From: Gordonia sp. SL306
Lineage (GTDB): Bacteria > Actinomycetota > Actinomycetes > Mycobacteriales > Mycobacteriaceae
DNA length: 64,000 bases
Direction: 5' to 3'
Assembly: GCF_026625785.1 (NCBI RefSeq)
Contig: NZ_CP113063.1
Location: forward strand, 1,550,001-1,614,000
Shown: in pieces, positions 1-8,733 of the stretch
Numbering within the stretch: the stretch's first letter is position 1
How the letters are laid out: each line of letters opens with the position of its first letter
Position numbers and translations under genes: made by a program
The notes under the pieces: generated by a model
Databases searched by the model: none
What the model was told of the DNA's origin: nothing
Seen by the model: only the letters and a program-made list of their open reading frames with translations

Positions 1-652
1 GTCGCGGACGGCCGAGCACCTCGACGACGGCACGGACCGCCCGATCGTGGTGCCGGAACCCAGCTGCGCGGCGGCCCTCCGCAAGGATCTGCCGGAATTG
101 GTGCAGACCGATGCGGCGCACCGGGTGTCGTCGCGGGTGCACAGTTTCGCCGACCACCTGTCCCGCCTGGTGGAGGCAGGCTGGCGGCCCGAAGGCCTGC
201 CCGAAGCCGTCACGCTGCAGACCCACTGCCACGAGCACGCGGTGTTCGGCGCGACCACCGGCGCCGCGGTCCTGCAGTCGCTCGGCGTCGAGGTACACAC
301 CGCCGACGGATGCTGCGGCGTCGCCGGCAACTTCGGCTTCGAGCAGGGACACTACGAGGTCAGCGTGGCCGTCGCCGAGCATGCGCTCGCCCCGGCACTG
401 CGCTCTGCGCCCGATCGACCGGTGATCACCGACGGTTTCAGCTGCGCCATGTCCGTCGACCACCTGACCGCCACCGACCCGGCCATCTCCTCGACAGGCC
501 TGCACATCGCCGAGCTCCTCACCCGCGGAGCCACCACCCCCCGACCGCCGACAGCAACCGAGATCCCGCCGACAGCAACAGAAGATCCGCCGACGGAAAC
601 CACCGCCGAGCCCACCGACCCAACCGAGCCCACCGACCCCGAAGGAGCGTGA
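1..652 (+). CDS. FAD/Fe-S oxidoreductase, C-terminal part (truncated by window edge)
   Basis: The reading frame is open from the first bases, so the gene starts upstream; about 216 residues are visible. They match the cysteine-rich (CCG) domain at the C-terminus of FAD-plus-[4Fe-4S] dehydrogenases of the glycolate oxidase/D-lactate/D-2-hydroxyglutarate type. Visible motifs are EPSCAA, THCHEHAVFG and GCCGVAGNFGFE. The family oxidises 2-hydroxy acids and passes electrons on through Fe-S clusters; the substrate cannot be read here. The last 35 residues are a Pro/Thr/Glu-rich tail built of 7-residue repeats (PPTATEI, PPTATED, PPTETTA), unusual for the family. Two bases separate it from the aldehyde dehydrogenase, so the two are probably one operon. 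Confidence 0.8.
   Translation, partial: SRTAEHLDDGTDRPIVVPEPSCAAALRKDLPELVQTDAAHRVSSRVHSFADHLSRLVEAGWRPEGLPEAVTLQTHCHEHAVFGATTGAAVLQSLGVEVHTADGCCGVAGNFGFEQGHYEVSVAVAEHALAPALRSAPDRPVITDGFSCAMSVDHLTATDPAISSTGLHIAELLTRGATTPRPPTATEIPPTATEDPPTETTAEPTDPTEPTDPEGA
545..607 (+). repeat. 21-bp tandem repeat, about 3 units, inside a coding region
   Basis: Three consecutive 21-bp units begin CCGCCGACAGCAAC (twice) and CCGCCGACGGAAAC (once). They encode the Pro-Pro-Thr tail of the Fe-S oxidoreductase. The same core and the same 21-bp period recur at 15648-15752 inside kdpB, where they are read on the opposite strand. Confidence 0.8.
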
Positions 653-654
653 CC

Positions 655-2172
655 ATGACCGCCACCATCTCCCCTACCGCTGCCGCCCAGGCGATCGCGC
701 GCATCCACACCGACCTCTTCATCGACGGCCGATGGTCGCCGGCCGCGTCCGGTGCCACCTTCACCGTCGAGAACCCGGCCACCGGTGAGGCGCTCGCCGA
801 GGTCGCCGACGGCAGCGCCGACGACGCGCGCCGCGCCCTGCAGACCGCTGCCGATCACCAGGCCGCGTGGGCCGCGACATCCCCCCGGTCGCGCAGCGAG
901 ATCCTCTACCGCGCCTACCAACTCATCATCGACCGCACCGACGAGATCGCGTCCGTGATGACCGCCGAAATGGGTAAGCCCTTCGCCGAGGCACGCGGCG
1001 AGGTCGCCTACGGCGCCGAGTTCTTCCGCTGGTTCGCCGAGGAGGCCGTGCGCATCGGGGGCGACCACACCATCACCGGCGACGGCGCCAACCGGGTCGT
1101 CGTGAGCAAGCAGCCCGTCGGCCCGTGTGTCCTCGTCACACCCTGGAACTTCCCGCTCGCCATGGGGACCCGCAAGATCGGGCCCGCGGTCGCCGCCGGT
1201 TGCACGATGGTCTTCAAGCCGGCCGAGCTCACCCCGCTCACCGCTCTGCTGCTCACCGAGATCCTCGCCGAGGCAGGTCTTCCCGACGGCGTGCTCAACG
1301 TCGTCACGACCTCCGATCCGAGTGCCGTCGTCGGTGAGTGGATGACCTCGGGCAAGGCCCGCAAGGTCAGCTTCACGGGCTCAACCGAGGTCGGCAAGAT
1401 CCTGCTCGGACAGGCCGCCGGTACGGTGATGCGCACCTCGATGGAGCTCGGCGGCAACGCGCCGTTCATCGTGTGCGCCGACGCCGACGTCGACCGTGCC
1501 ATCGAGGGCGTGATGGTGGCGAAGATGCGCAACATGGGGCAGGCGTGCACCGCTGCCAATCGGATCTTCGTGCACCGTGCCGTAGTCGACGAGTTCACCG
1601 AGAAGTTGAGCGCCCGGATGGGCAGCCTCGTCGTCGGCGACGGCAGCCAGGACGGCACACAGGTCGGTCCGCTCGTCGAGGAGAAGGCCGTCGACAAGGT
1701 GACCACCCTCGTCTCCGACGCCGTCGAGCGTGGCGCCCGTATCGCCTGTGGCGGCGAACGTCCCGACGGCGCAGGGCATTTCTACCCGCCGACCGTGCTG
1801 ACCGACGTCGACCCCGCCGCCGACCTCATGCACACCGAGATCTTCGGGCCCGTCGCCGCGATCATCCCGTTCGGGACCGACGGCGCCGACGCTGCCTCGG
1901 GTTCCTCCGACGACGACGAGGTCCTCCGGCTCGCCAACGACACGCCCTGGGGCCTGGTGGGCTACCTCTTCACCCGCGACATCGACCGCGCCGATCGGCT
2001 GTCGACCCAGCTGGAGGTCGGTATGGTCGGCGTGAACACCGGACTCGTGTCGAACCCGGCGGCGCCCTTCGGTGGTGTGAAGCAGTCGGGTCTCGGGCGC
2101 GAGGGCGGCCGCCTGGGGATCGAGGAGTTCCTGGACGTCAAGTACATCGCCCGACCCATCCCGACGCCGTAG
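655..2172 (+). CDS. NAD(P)-dependent aldehyde dehydrogenase (succinate-semialdehyde dehydrogenase family)
   Basis: A 505-residue aldehyde dehydrogenase of the usual length for the GabD class, with the catalytic Cys near residue 298 (MGQACTAANR) and the general-base Glu near 264 (MELGGNAPF). It should oxidise a carboxylated short-chain semialdehyde to the diacid. Succinate semialdehyde is the family default. Aspartate semialdehyde would fit if the neighbouring M24, aminotransferase and M20 genes form an ectoine-type pathway (the DoeC role). The ATG at 655 follows GGAG in GAAGGAGCG, which lies over the stop of the upstream gene; a longer open frame upstream overlaps that gene and is unlikely to be used. 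Confidence 0.88.
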   Translation: MTATISPTAAAQAIARIHTDLFIDGRWSPAASGATFTVENPATGEALAEVADGSADDARRALQTAADHQAAWAATSPRSRSEILYRAYQLIIDRTDEIASVMTAEMGKPFAEARGEVAYGAEFFRWFAEEAVRIGGDHTITGDGANRVVVSKQPVGPCVLVTPWNFPLAMGTRKIGPAVAAGCTMVFKPAELTPLTALLLTEILAEAGLPDGVLNVVTTSDPSAVVGEWMTSGKARKVSFTGSTEVGKILLGQAAGTVMRTSMELGGNAPFIVCADADVDRAIEGVMVAKMRNMGQACTAANRIFVHRAVVDEFTEKLSARMGSLVVGDGSQDGTQVGPLVEEKAVDKVTTLVSDAVERGARIACGGERPDGAGHFYPPTVLTDVDPAADLMHTEIFGPVAAIIPFGTDGADAASGSSDDDEVLRLANDTPWGLVGYLFTRDIDRADRLSTQLEVGMVGVNTGLVSNPAAPFGGVKQSGLGREGGRLGIEEFLDVKYIARPIPTP

Positions 2173-2212
2173 TCGCCGTCCCCACCCAGATCAACCAGAC
2201 AGGAGACACCGG

Positions 2213-3403
2213 ATGTACCTGGGCGCTCAGCTGTTCACCGACAGCGAGTACGAGCAGCGGCTGACCCGTGTCCGCGAAATGATGGACCGGCAGGGACTCT
2301 CGGCGATCATCGTCACCGATCCGGCGAACATCTTCTATCTGATCGGCTACAACGCGTGGTCGTTCTACACCCCGCAGATGCTGTTCGTGCCGATCGACGG
2401 CGAGATGGTGTTCTTCGCCCGCGAGATGGATGCGCATGGCGCACACCGCACCACGTGGCTCGGCGAGGATCAGATCGTCGGCTACCCGGAGAGTTACGTG
2501 CATCGTCCGCATGTCCATCCGTTCGACTGGGTGGCCTGGGCACTGCGCCAGCGGTTCCTCATCGCACCGGCCTCCAAAGGCTCGGTCGGGCTGGAGATGG
2601 ACTCACACTTCTTCTCCCCCAAGGCCTATCGCGCGCTGTACAACGCGATCCCGGAGTGGAAACTCGTCGACAACTTCGAGTTGGTCAACTGGGTGCGGTC
2701 GGTGAAGTCCGATGCCGAGGTGCAACTCATGCGACAGGCGGGGATGGTCTGTTCGGAGGCCATGCGCGCCGCGATCGACACCATCGATGTCGGTGTGCGC
2801 CAGTGCGATGCCGCCGCGGCCATCTCGCAGGCCCAGATCACCGGAACCGACGACTTCGGCGGTGACTACCCGGCGATCGTGCCGATGATGCCGACCGGCG
2901 CGGCAGCCGACACGCCGCATCTCACCTGGCATCAGGGCACCTTCGTCGAGGACGAGGCCGTCGTCATCGAGCTGACGGGCGCTCACAAGCGCTACCACTG
3001 CCCGCTGGCCAGGACCGTGTCGCTGGGGAAACCGTCGAAGGATCTCGACTACGTCGCGAACGCGACCGCAGAGGGTCTCAACAACGTGCTCGACACCATC
3101 CGCCCGGGGGTGGCGACGCGGGAGCTCGCCTCCACCTGGAACTGGACCCTCGCCAAGTACGGGCTGGAAAAGCCCTCGCGCCTGGGATATTCGATCGGCA
3201 TCGGCTATCCCCCCGACTGGGGTGAGCGCACCATCAGCATCCGGACCGAGGACGAGACGGTCCTCGAGACCAACATGACCTTCCACATCGTCTGCGGAAT
3301 GTGGATGGACGACTACGGTTTCGAGCTGTCCGAGTCAGTCCGGGTGAGCCCGACCGGCGTGGAGACGTTCACCAGCTTCCCACGCGAACTGATCCGCAAG
3401 TAG
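2213..3403 (+). CDS. doeA: M24-family hydrolase, ectoine hydrolase (DoeA/EutD)-like
   Basis: A 396-residue creatinase/prolidase-fold protein: N-terminal creatinase-like domain (about 1-160), then the pita-bread domain. The usual metal ligands are lost: the first Asp position reads Glu253 (VVIELTG) and the second reads Leu265 (YHCPLARTV). This is typical of non-metal M24 enzymes such as ectoine hydrolase, which opens ectoine to an N-acetyl-2,4-diaminobutyrate. The stretches WSFYTPQ, MDAHGAHRT and KRYHCPLARTV resemble my memory of DoeA proteins. The start at 2213 has AGGAG in ACAGGAGACACCGG. It sits 40 bp after the aldehyde dehydrogenase. An Xaa-Pro peptidase or creatinase is less likely. The ectoine assignment is by resemblance and context only. 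Confidence 0.7.
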   Translation: MYLGAQLFTDSEYEQRLTRVREMMDRQGLSAIIVTDPANIFYLIGYNAWSFYTPQMLFVPIDGEMVFFAREMDAHGAHRTTWLGEDQIVGYPESYVHRPHVHPFDWVAWALRQRFLIAPASKGSVGLEMDSHFFSPKAYRALYNAIPEWKLVDNFELVNWVRSVKSDAEVQLMRQAGMVCSEAMRAAIDTIDVGVRQCDAAAAISQAQITGTDDFGGDYPAIVPMMPTGAAADTPHLTWHQGTFVEDEAVVIELTGAHKRYHCPLARTVSLGKPSKDLDYVANATAEGLNNVLDTIRPGVATRELASTWNWTLAKYGLEKPSRLGYSIGIGYPPDWGERTISIRTEDETVLETNMTFHIVCGMWMDDYGFELSESVRVSPTGVETFTSFPRELIRK

Positions 3404-3444
3404 AGATCCATGAGCCCCAGCACCGATGAATTGAGGTGACCACG

Positions 3445-4695
3445 ATGACCGCCACCACCGAACCCACCACCCACGATCTGCGACGATCGGCGCCCACCCT
3501 GCCACTGGCCGGACGAGCCAAAGACCTGGTCGGGTCGATGATCGATTCGTCGACGTCGCTGCTGGCATCGCAATCCCACGACATCGTGCGGTTCGCGATG
3601 GGCTCGCCTGCCGACGAGGCGGTGCCGGCGGACGAGTTCCGGCAGATCGCAGGCGAGATCCTCGACAACTCGTCGTTCACCTACGGCGCCACCGAAGGCG
3701 AGCCACGCCTGTTACAACTGCTCGTCGACTATCTCGCGACCACTCCGGACCCGTCGAGCCATGAACGACTCGTCATCACCACGGGCGGCATGCAGGGACT
3801 CGACCTCGCGTGCAAGCTCTTCGTCGATCCCGGCGACCTGGTGATCGTCGAGTCACCGACCTACACCAACGGCAGCGCGACAGCCCTCTCCTACGGCGCA
3901 CAACTGCTCGAGGTCCCGGTCGACGAGGACGGCATGCAGGTCGACGCGCTGGAAGATCTCGTCGCGCACACCCGCCTGACCCCCAAGGCGATCTACACGA
4001 TCCCCACCTTCCAGAACCCGTCCGGCGTCACATTGTCGGAGGAACGACGACGCGAACTGCTGCGGCTGGCCCATCAGTGGGGCTCGATGATCATCGACGA
4101 CGACCCGTACGGGCTGCTGCGGTTCGCCGGCACCGACATCCCCACGTTCCAGACGCTGAGCCCGCAGGACCCGCTGGTGTTCTCCGTGCGCACGTTCTCG
4201 AAGATCCTCGCACCGGGCTGGCGGGTCGGCTGGGTCGACGCCGACCCATCGTTGCGGCAGTTGCTGATCAACGGCAAGCAGGCCATGGACACCTGCACCA
4301 ACGTGCCCAATCAGCACATCGTCGCGGAGTACATCGCGCGTGGCGGCCTGGAGGATCATCTGGCCGGGATCCGAACCCTCTATCGGGAGCGCAAGGAGGC
4401 GATGATCGACTCCATCCGCCGGCACCTCGGCGACCGCGTCGACACCACCGACCCCGAGGGCGGCTTCTTCCTGTGGGTGACGCTGCGCGAGGAGTTCGCC
4501 GAGATCGACACCCGCGAATTGTTCGAGGTGGCCCTGGCCGATGGAGTGGCCTTCATCCCGGGTCCCGCGCTGTCGCCCGGCGGCAGGTTCCGCAACGCAC
4601 TACGCCTCTGCTTCGCCTCGAGCACCCCGGAGCGGATCGACGAAGGTATCCGCCGGTTGACCACGAGCCTCGAGAAGATGGCTCATACTCCATGA
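3445..4695 (+). CDS. PLP-dependent aminotransferase, class I/II (2-aminoadipate/LysN-like)
   Basis: A 416-residue fold-type I aminotransferase without the GntR DNA-binding domain of MocR proteins. The Schiff-base lysine is near residue 253 in RTFSKILAPGWRVGW; the Asp that contacts the pyridine nitrogen is in the IIDDDPYG motif. It would move an amino group from an amino acid (2-aminoadipate, kynurenine or diaminobutyrate are possibilities) to a 2-oxo acid. In an ectoine-type pathway it would convert diaminobutyrate to aspartate semialdehyde (DoeD role). I chose the ATG at 3445 because GAGG lies 8 bases upstream; a GTG at 3436 is in frame. It is 41 bp after the M24 gene, in the same operon. 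Confidence 0.85.
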   Translation: MTATTEPTTHDLRRSAPTLPLAGRAKDLVGSMIDSSTSLLASQSHDIVRFAMGSPADEAVPADEFRQIAGEILDNSSFTYGATEGEPRLLQLLVDYLATTPDPSSHERLVITTGGMQGLDLACKLFVDPGDLVIVESPTYTNGSATALSYGAQLLEVPVDEDGMQVDALEDLVAHTRLTPKAIYTIPTFQNPSGVTLSEERRRELLRLAHQWGSMIIDDDPYGLLRFAGTDIPTFQTLSPQDPLVFSVRTFSKILAPGWRVGWVDADPSLRQLLINGKQAMDTCTNVPNQHIVAEYIARGGLEDHLAGIRTLYRERKEAMIDSIRRHLGDRVDTTDPEGGFFLWVTLREEFAEIDTRELFEVALADGVAFIPGPALSPGGRFRNALRLCFASSTPERIDEGIRRLTTSLEKMAHTP

Positions 4696-4732
4696 GTGAT
4701 CGAAGCACGACGAACGGATGAAAGGTGATGCG

Positions 4733-5926
4733 GTGTCGCTGACCGAGGCAGAGGCCGGCGTACTCTCCCACATCAACGCCGACACCATCGCGATGCTCAC
4801 GGCGTCGCTCGTGGAGGCCTCGAGCGAGAACCCGGGCGGTACCGAGGGTGCAGCGGTCGACGTGCTCCAGAAGGCCTGTCGCTCGGCAGGCTTCACCGTG
4901 AGCACCCACGATGTGGCGGCCGAGCGCCCCAATCTCGTGGCGACGCTCCCGGCAGGCGACGGCCCCGGTCTGATGGTCCTCGGCCACTCCGACGTGGTGC
5001 CCGCGGGACCGGGCTGGACCTCGGATCCGTATCGCCCGCGGTTCGCCGACGGACGGATCTACGGCCGGGGTACCACGGATATGAAAGGTGGTCTGGCCGC
5101 GGCGGTGATCGCGATGCAGGCGCTGTCGCACGCGCCGGCCTACGGCGCGGAGCTGTCGGGTCCAGTCCAGCTCGTCTGCACCGTCGACGAGGAGGAGCAC
5201 GGGATCGGCGTCCGCGATTTCGTCACCCGCCGTTCGGAGCATCTGTTCGCGGGCTGCATCGTGGCCGAACCCACCGATCTGACCGTCGTCCGTGGGTGCC
5301 GCGGCGCCTCCTACATCGAGATCGACATCACCGGCCGCGCTGCGCATTCGGGCCGTCCGGCCGACGGTCGCAACGCCATCGAGGCTGCGGCGTCGATCGT
5401 CGATCTCATCCGGTTCGATCATCACCAGCTCGCGATGGACGCCGATGACCTGCTCGGTTCGGGAACCTGGAACGTCGGAACGATCGAAGGCGGACAGGGC
5501 ATCTCGGTGGTCGCGCCGACGTGCCGTCTCGGCATCGATCGGCGCCTGATGCCGGACGAGGACCCGCACCACATCGCCGAGCGTCTGCGCGCGGCGATCC
5601 GGGAGTCGGCCATCGACACCGACGGTGTCACCGTGGACGTCCGGGTCACCATGGAGATGCCCGGATTCGCAACGCCCGCCGACCATCCGCTGGTGGCGAC
5701 CACGGTCTCCGCGGTCACCGACGGCGGGCGGGCCACGTCGGTGGGCGGCTGGAGCGCGGCCTGCGACGGCGGATTCGTCCACCGCGACCTCGGGATTCCG
5801 GCAATCGTCTTCGGACCGGGCGACATTCACGCCGAGGCGCATCAGCCCGACGAGTCGGTGCTGATCGCCGATCTGGTGAGCGCCGCACGCGCCTACGCGC
5901 TCACCGCGCTACGCCTCCTGCACTGA
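4733..5926 (+). CDS. M20-family metallopeptidase/deacylase (ArgE/DapE-like)
   Basis: A di-zinc amidohydrolase of about 397 residues. Metal and catalytic residues are visible in GHSDVVP, the GRGTTDMKGG segment and CTVDEEEHG (general base Glu); a dimerisation domain lies between about residues 180 and 290. The family removes acyl groups from amino acids (acetylornithine, succinyl-diaminopimelate). In this operon, deacylation of the product of the M24 hydrolase is a natural role, standing in for DoeB. GTG at 4733 is preferred because AAAGGTG lies about 7 bases upstream; ATG at 4718 is in frame but lacks a clear ribosome site. It is the last gene of the plus-strand operon before a long hairpin. 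Confidence 0.82.
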   Translation: MSLTEAEAGVLSHINADTIAMLTASLVEASSENPGGTEGAAVDVLQKACRSAGFTVSTHDVAAERPNLVATLPAGDGPGLMVLGHSDVVPAGPGWTSDPYRPRFADGRIYGRGTTDMKGGLAAAVIAMQALSHAPAYGAELSGPVQLVCTVDEEEHGIGVRDFVTRRSEHLFAGCIVAEPTDLTVVRGCRGASYIEIDITGRAAHSGRPADGRNAIEAAASIVDLIRFDHHQLAMDADDLLGSGTWNVGTIEGGQGISVVAPTCRLGIDRRLMPDEDPHHIAERLRAAIRESAIDTDGVTVDVRVTMEMPGFATPADHPLVATTVSAVTDGGRATSVGGWSAACDGGFVHRDLGIPAIVFGPGDIHAEAHQPDESVLIADLVSAARAYALTALRLLH

Positions 5927-6016
5927 CACAACAGTTCCCGCTCCCCCGTTCCGTTCCTGCGTACTCGATCGAATGCGCGGGAACGAAATGAGGGAGCGGG
6001 AACCGTTGTCAGTGCG
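5920..6016. terminator. Long bidirectional hairpin between convergent operons (element A)
   Basis: The arms around GTTCCCGCTCCC (left) and GGGAGCGGGAAC (right) extend outwards through CACTGACA and TGTCAGTG with small bulges. An inner pair, CGTTCCTGCG and CGCGGGAACG, closes most of the loop. The whole forms a nested stem of nearly 97 bases between the convergent M20 and transporter genes. There is no clear U tract, as is common in actinobacteria. It shares the core CGGGAACCGT with element B at 19364-19440. Confidence 0.7.
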
Positions 6017-6030
6017 CGGTTACCGTGCGG

Positions 6031-7413
6031 CTACGGCTTCATGCCCTGCAGCATGCTGAAATCGTTCTCCTTGCTGGGGATCTCCGTGCCACGGATCGAG
6101 CAGCCCGCCGTCTCCTTCAGGAACACCATCGCCACCAGTCCGATCGCGCAGGCGCCCATCATGTACACCGCGGGGAACAGATTCCACCCGGTGTTCTCGA
6201 CGACGGCGTCGTTCACGAGCGGGGCCGTGCCACCGAACGCAGCGGTTGCCACGTTGTAGGAGATCGCGAAGCCCGCGTACCGGACCTGCGTCGGGAACAT
6301 CGCCGGGAAGGTCGCCGAGATGGTGGCCAGCTGCGGTATGTAGAGCAGGCCCAGGATGACGAAACCGACGATCGCCCAGGCGAATCCCTGACCCATGAGC
6401 CAGTAGAGCGGCAATGCGAGGATGAACAGGCCGATCAGCGACCCCCACCACATCGGTTTTCGGCCGGTGGAGTCGGACCAGCGCCCGAAGAACGGGATCA
6501 TGGCCATCATCGCCACCTGCCCGACGAGCACGACGACGGAACCCGACGTCTCGGACAGGCCGATCGTGTTCTTCAGATAGCTCGGCTGATACGCCAGCAG
6601 CGTGTAGTTCACTACGTTGAGCGCGATGACCATCCCGAACATCACCAGGATCGGGTGCCAGTAGTTGGTCAGCAGATCCTTGAATCGGGTCCAGGCGGAG
6701 CCCTTGATCTCGTCTTCCTGCTCGAGCTCCTGGAACACCGGGGTGTCCTCCATCTGCGACCGCAGATAGAGACCGATGAGACCCATCGGCAGAGCGATCA
6801 GGAACGGGATACGCCAGCCCCAGGTCTGCATCTGCTCGTCGCTGAGCAGCAGCTCGAAGAGCAGAACGATCGCCGTACCGGCGCTGAAGCCGGCCAGGGT
6901 GCCGAACTCCAGGAACGAACCGTATCGCCCGCGCTTGTTGTCCGGGGCGTATTCGGCCATGAACGTTGCGGCACCGCCATATTCACCGCCGGTGGAGAAG
7001 CCCTGAATCACCCGCAAGAGGATGAGCAGGATGGGCGCCCACACCCCCGCGACCGCATGTGTCGGCAGCACGCCGATCAGCGCCGTGGCGCCCGAGATCA
7101 ACAGGATCGTCATGGCCAGAACCGATTTGCGACCGATACGGTCGCCGATCGGTCCCCAGACCATCCCGCCGAGTGGACGCAGCACGAAGGAGATCGCGAA
7201 ACCCAGCATGGTTCCGATGCTTCCGAGGTCACCGGGAAAGAATGCCTCGGTGAGATATGTCGCGGTGGCGGCGTAGACGCCGTAGTCGTACCACTCGGTC
7301 GCATTGCCGATGGCGGATGCGCCGATGGCCTTGCGGAGCAGGGATCTGCCCTCCGGGGACTCCGGATCCGGGGCGAGTTCTTCATACGTCGCCGGTGAGG
7401 ATGCCTCAGTCAT
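6031..7413 (-). CDS. MFS transporter, metabolite:H+ symporter (MHS, ProP-like) family
   Basis: A 460-residue membrane protein with about 12 hydrophobic segments and the MHS signatures: N-terminal GASAIGNATEWYDYGVYA, the loop motif GPIGDRIGRKSVL, and RVIQGFSTGGEYGGA. MHS transporters import proline, betaine, ectoine, citrate, ketoglutarate or shikimate with protons. Position in a GntR-amidase operon facing an ectoine-hydrolase-like operon suggests it imports the substrate of that pathway. ATG at 7413 follows AGGAAGG. The gap to the upstream GntR gene is 84 bp with no terminator seen, so it is probably the last gene of the amidase-DUF3830-GntR-transporter operon. Confidence 0.85.
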   Translation of the reverse strand: MTEASSPATYEELAPDPESPEGRSLLRKAIGASAIGNATEWYDYGVYAATATYLTEAFFPGDLGSIGTMLGFAISFVLRPLGGMVWGPIGDRIGRKSVLAMTILLISGATALIGVLPTHAVAGVWAPILLILLRVIQGFSTGGEYGGAATFMAEYAPDNKRGRYGSFLEFGTLAGFSAGTAIVLLFELLLSDEQMQTWGWRIPFLIALPMGLIGLYLRSQMEDTPVFQELEQEDEIKGSAWTRFKDLLTNYWHPILVMFGMVIALNVVNYTLLAYQPSYLKNTIGLSETSGSVVVLVGQVAMMAMIPFFGRWSDSTGRKPMWWGSLIGLFILALPLYWLMGQGFAWAIVGFVILGLLYIPQLATISATFPAMFPTQVRYAGFAISYNVATAAFGGTAPLVNDAVVENTGWNLFPAVYMMGACAIGLVAMVFLKETAGCSIRGTEIPSKENDFSMLQGMKP

Positions 7414-7497
7414 CTGTGCCTTCCTGAAGGAATTCGTTCGGCCAGTTGTCTTCTAGCTCAACTCACATCGGTGGATAGAGATCGGTGAAGCAGTGGA

Positions 7498-8211
7498 TCA
7501 GGCGGTCGAGATGGCCCCCGATGACTCGCCTGCACCGACCAGTCGGTGCAGACCATCCTTCATGTGTTCGATCATCAATGTGTCAGCCGCCGTCGCGTCC
7601 CCCGACGCTATGGCGTCCACCAATGCCTGGTGCTCGTCGATCCGCTCCTTCCCCGATGAATACGTCCCACGCATAGCGCGCAAGCACATCCGCGTTTCCA
7701 CCAGAATAGTCTCGTGGAGACGTGAAAGTCGCTGACTATGCGCATGTTCCACCAGAATCTGATGAAACTCCATGTCCGCCTCGGCCATTTCGGCACCGTT
7801 GGGATCGTCGATGAACCCACGCATCCGCGACACTGCGGCATTGAGGTCGTCGATGGCCGCCCGATCCCCGCTGACGATCACCTGTTCGATGGCCGCCCGC
7901 TCGATCGCCGTCCGCGCCACATACATGTCGCGGATGTCGTCCTCCTCCATCGACACCACGAACAATCCGCGGTTGCGGTGACTGACCAGCAATCCCTCGG
8001 CCGTCAGTCGCTGCATCGCCTCACGCAACGGTCCGCGGCTGACCCCGAGGTCGGCCGCGAGACCGGACTCGGTCAACTGCGAGCCAGGCGGGAAGTTACC
8101 GCTCGCTATCGCGTCGTGCAACTTCCGGGCGATGATCGCAGGTGTCGACTCCTGCACCAGTGGTGTCAGAATCCTCTTCCGCCCTTGGCTCTTGTCCTGC
8201 GAAACACTCAT
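7498..8211 (-). CDS. GntR-family regulator (FadR/FCD subgroup)
   Basis: About 237 residues: an N-terminal winged helix (LVQESTPAIIARKLHDAI, then LGVSRGPLREAMQRL) and a C-terminal FCD ligand domain with the usual metal-binding His/Asp pattern (DMEFHQILVEHA, EHQALV, MIEHM). FCD regulators usually repress catabolic operons until a small organic acid binds. I prefer the second Met at 8211, since GAGG lies 8 bases upstream; the first Met at 8217 is only 2 bases from it. It lies 18 bp after DUF3830 in the same operon, so the palindrome at 10186-10203 upstream of the amidase is its most likely operator (autoregulation). Confidence 0.9.
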   Translation of the reverse strand: MSVSQDKSQGRKRILTPLVQESTPAIIARKLHDAIASGNFPPGSQLTESGLAADLGVSRGPLREAMQRLTAEGLLVSHRNRGLFVVSMEEDDIRDMYVARTAIERAAIEQVIVSGDRAAIDDLNAAVSRMRGFIDDPNGAEMAEADMEFHQILVEHAHSQRLSRLHETILVETRMCLRAMRGTYSSGKERIDEHQALVDAIASGDATAADTLMIEHMKDGLHRLVGAGESSGAISTA

Positions 8212-8229
8212 CGACATTACCTCTAGTTC

Positions 8230-8733
8230 TTACCCTGATGCACGCGCATAGGACAGTACTTCGCCCCGGGCACCGCCCATCCAGACGTCGTTGCAGGCCG
8301 CGGCGAACTCGTCGAGGCCGGAGACAATGGTCGCGAAGACGTTGCCCGGAACCCACCCGACATCGCCATTGACCAGCAGGTTGTTGCGTCCGTAGAACAC
8401 CGCGAGATCGATGAGCATCTGATGCTCGCCCGGCGCGGAACCGGACTCGTACCCATACGCCGGATTGGTCAGAACTCCGTCAAAGGTGAAGTAACAGAGG
8501 TCTCCCGGAATGGGCGTCACGGTGGTGTTCTCCGGCCCCGGCTCAGCCGGGGCGAACGATGGAAGTAACGCGTAGATCTCATTTCGGGCAAACTTCCCGT
8601 GATACACCTGTCCGCCGAGCGGCAGCGCGTCCCACACCGCGGCAGCGGTGCGCGGCGCTTCGTCGTCGAGCAGGCGTGCCACGGCTGTGACGTCACGCTG
8701 CTCGAGGCGGACGGAGATGAACCGGTCGGTCAT
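8230..8733 (-). CDS. DUF3830 family protein
   Basis: A 167-residue protein recognised as DUF3830, a family that I recall as having a cyclophilin-like fold and no established reaction. Visible features are an N-terminal beta-rich part (MTDRFISVRLEQ), the segment ALPLGGQVYHGKFARNEIYALLP, and YFTFDG. Its start overlaps the amidase stop (ATGA at 8730-8733), so it is translationally coupled to the amidase. By position it may be a subunit or accessory to the amidase, or another enzyme of the same pathway; the sequence does not decide this. Confidence 0.8.
   Translation of the reverse strand: MTDRFISVRLEQRDVTAVARLLDDEAPRTAAAVWDALPLGGQVYHGKFARNEIYALLPSFAPAEPGPENTTVTPIPGDLCYFTFDGVLTNPAYGYESGSAPGEHQMLIDLAVFYGRNNLLVNGDVGWVPGNVFATIVSGLDEFAAACNDVWMGGARGEVLSYARASG

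Noticed and set aside
6025..7398. A 457-codon open frame on the plus strand opposite the MHS transporter.
   Set aside because: Its sequence is His/Arg/Gln-rich with no domain, and it mirrors the strongly recognisable transporter; it is a high-GC antisense frame.
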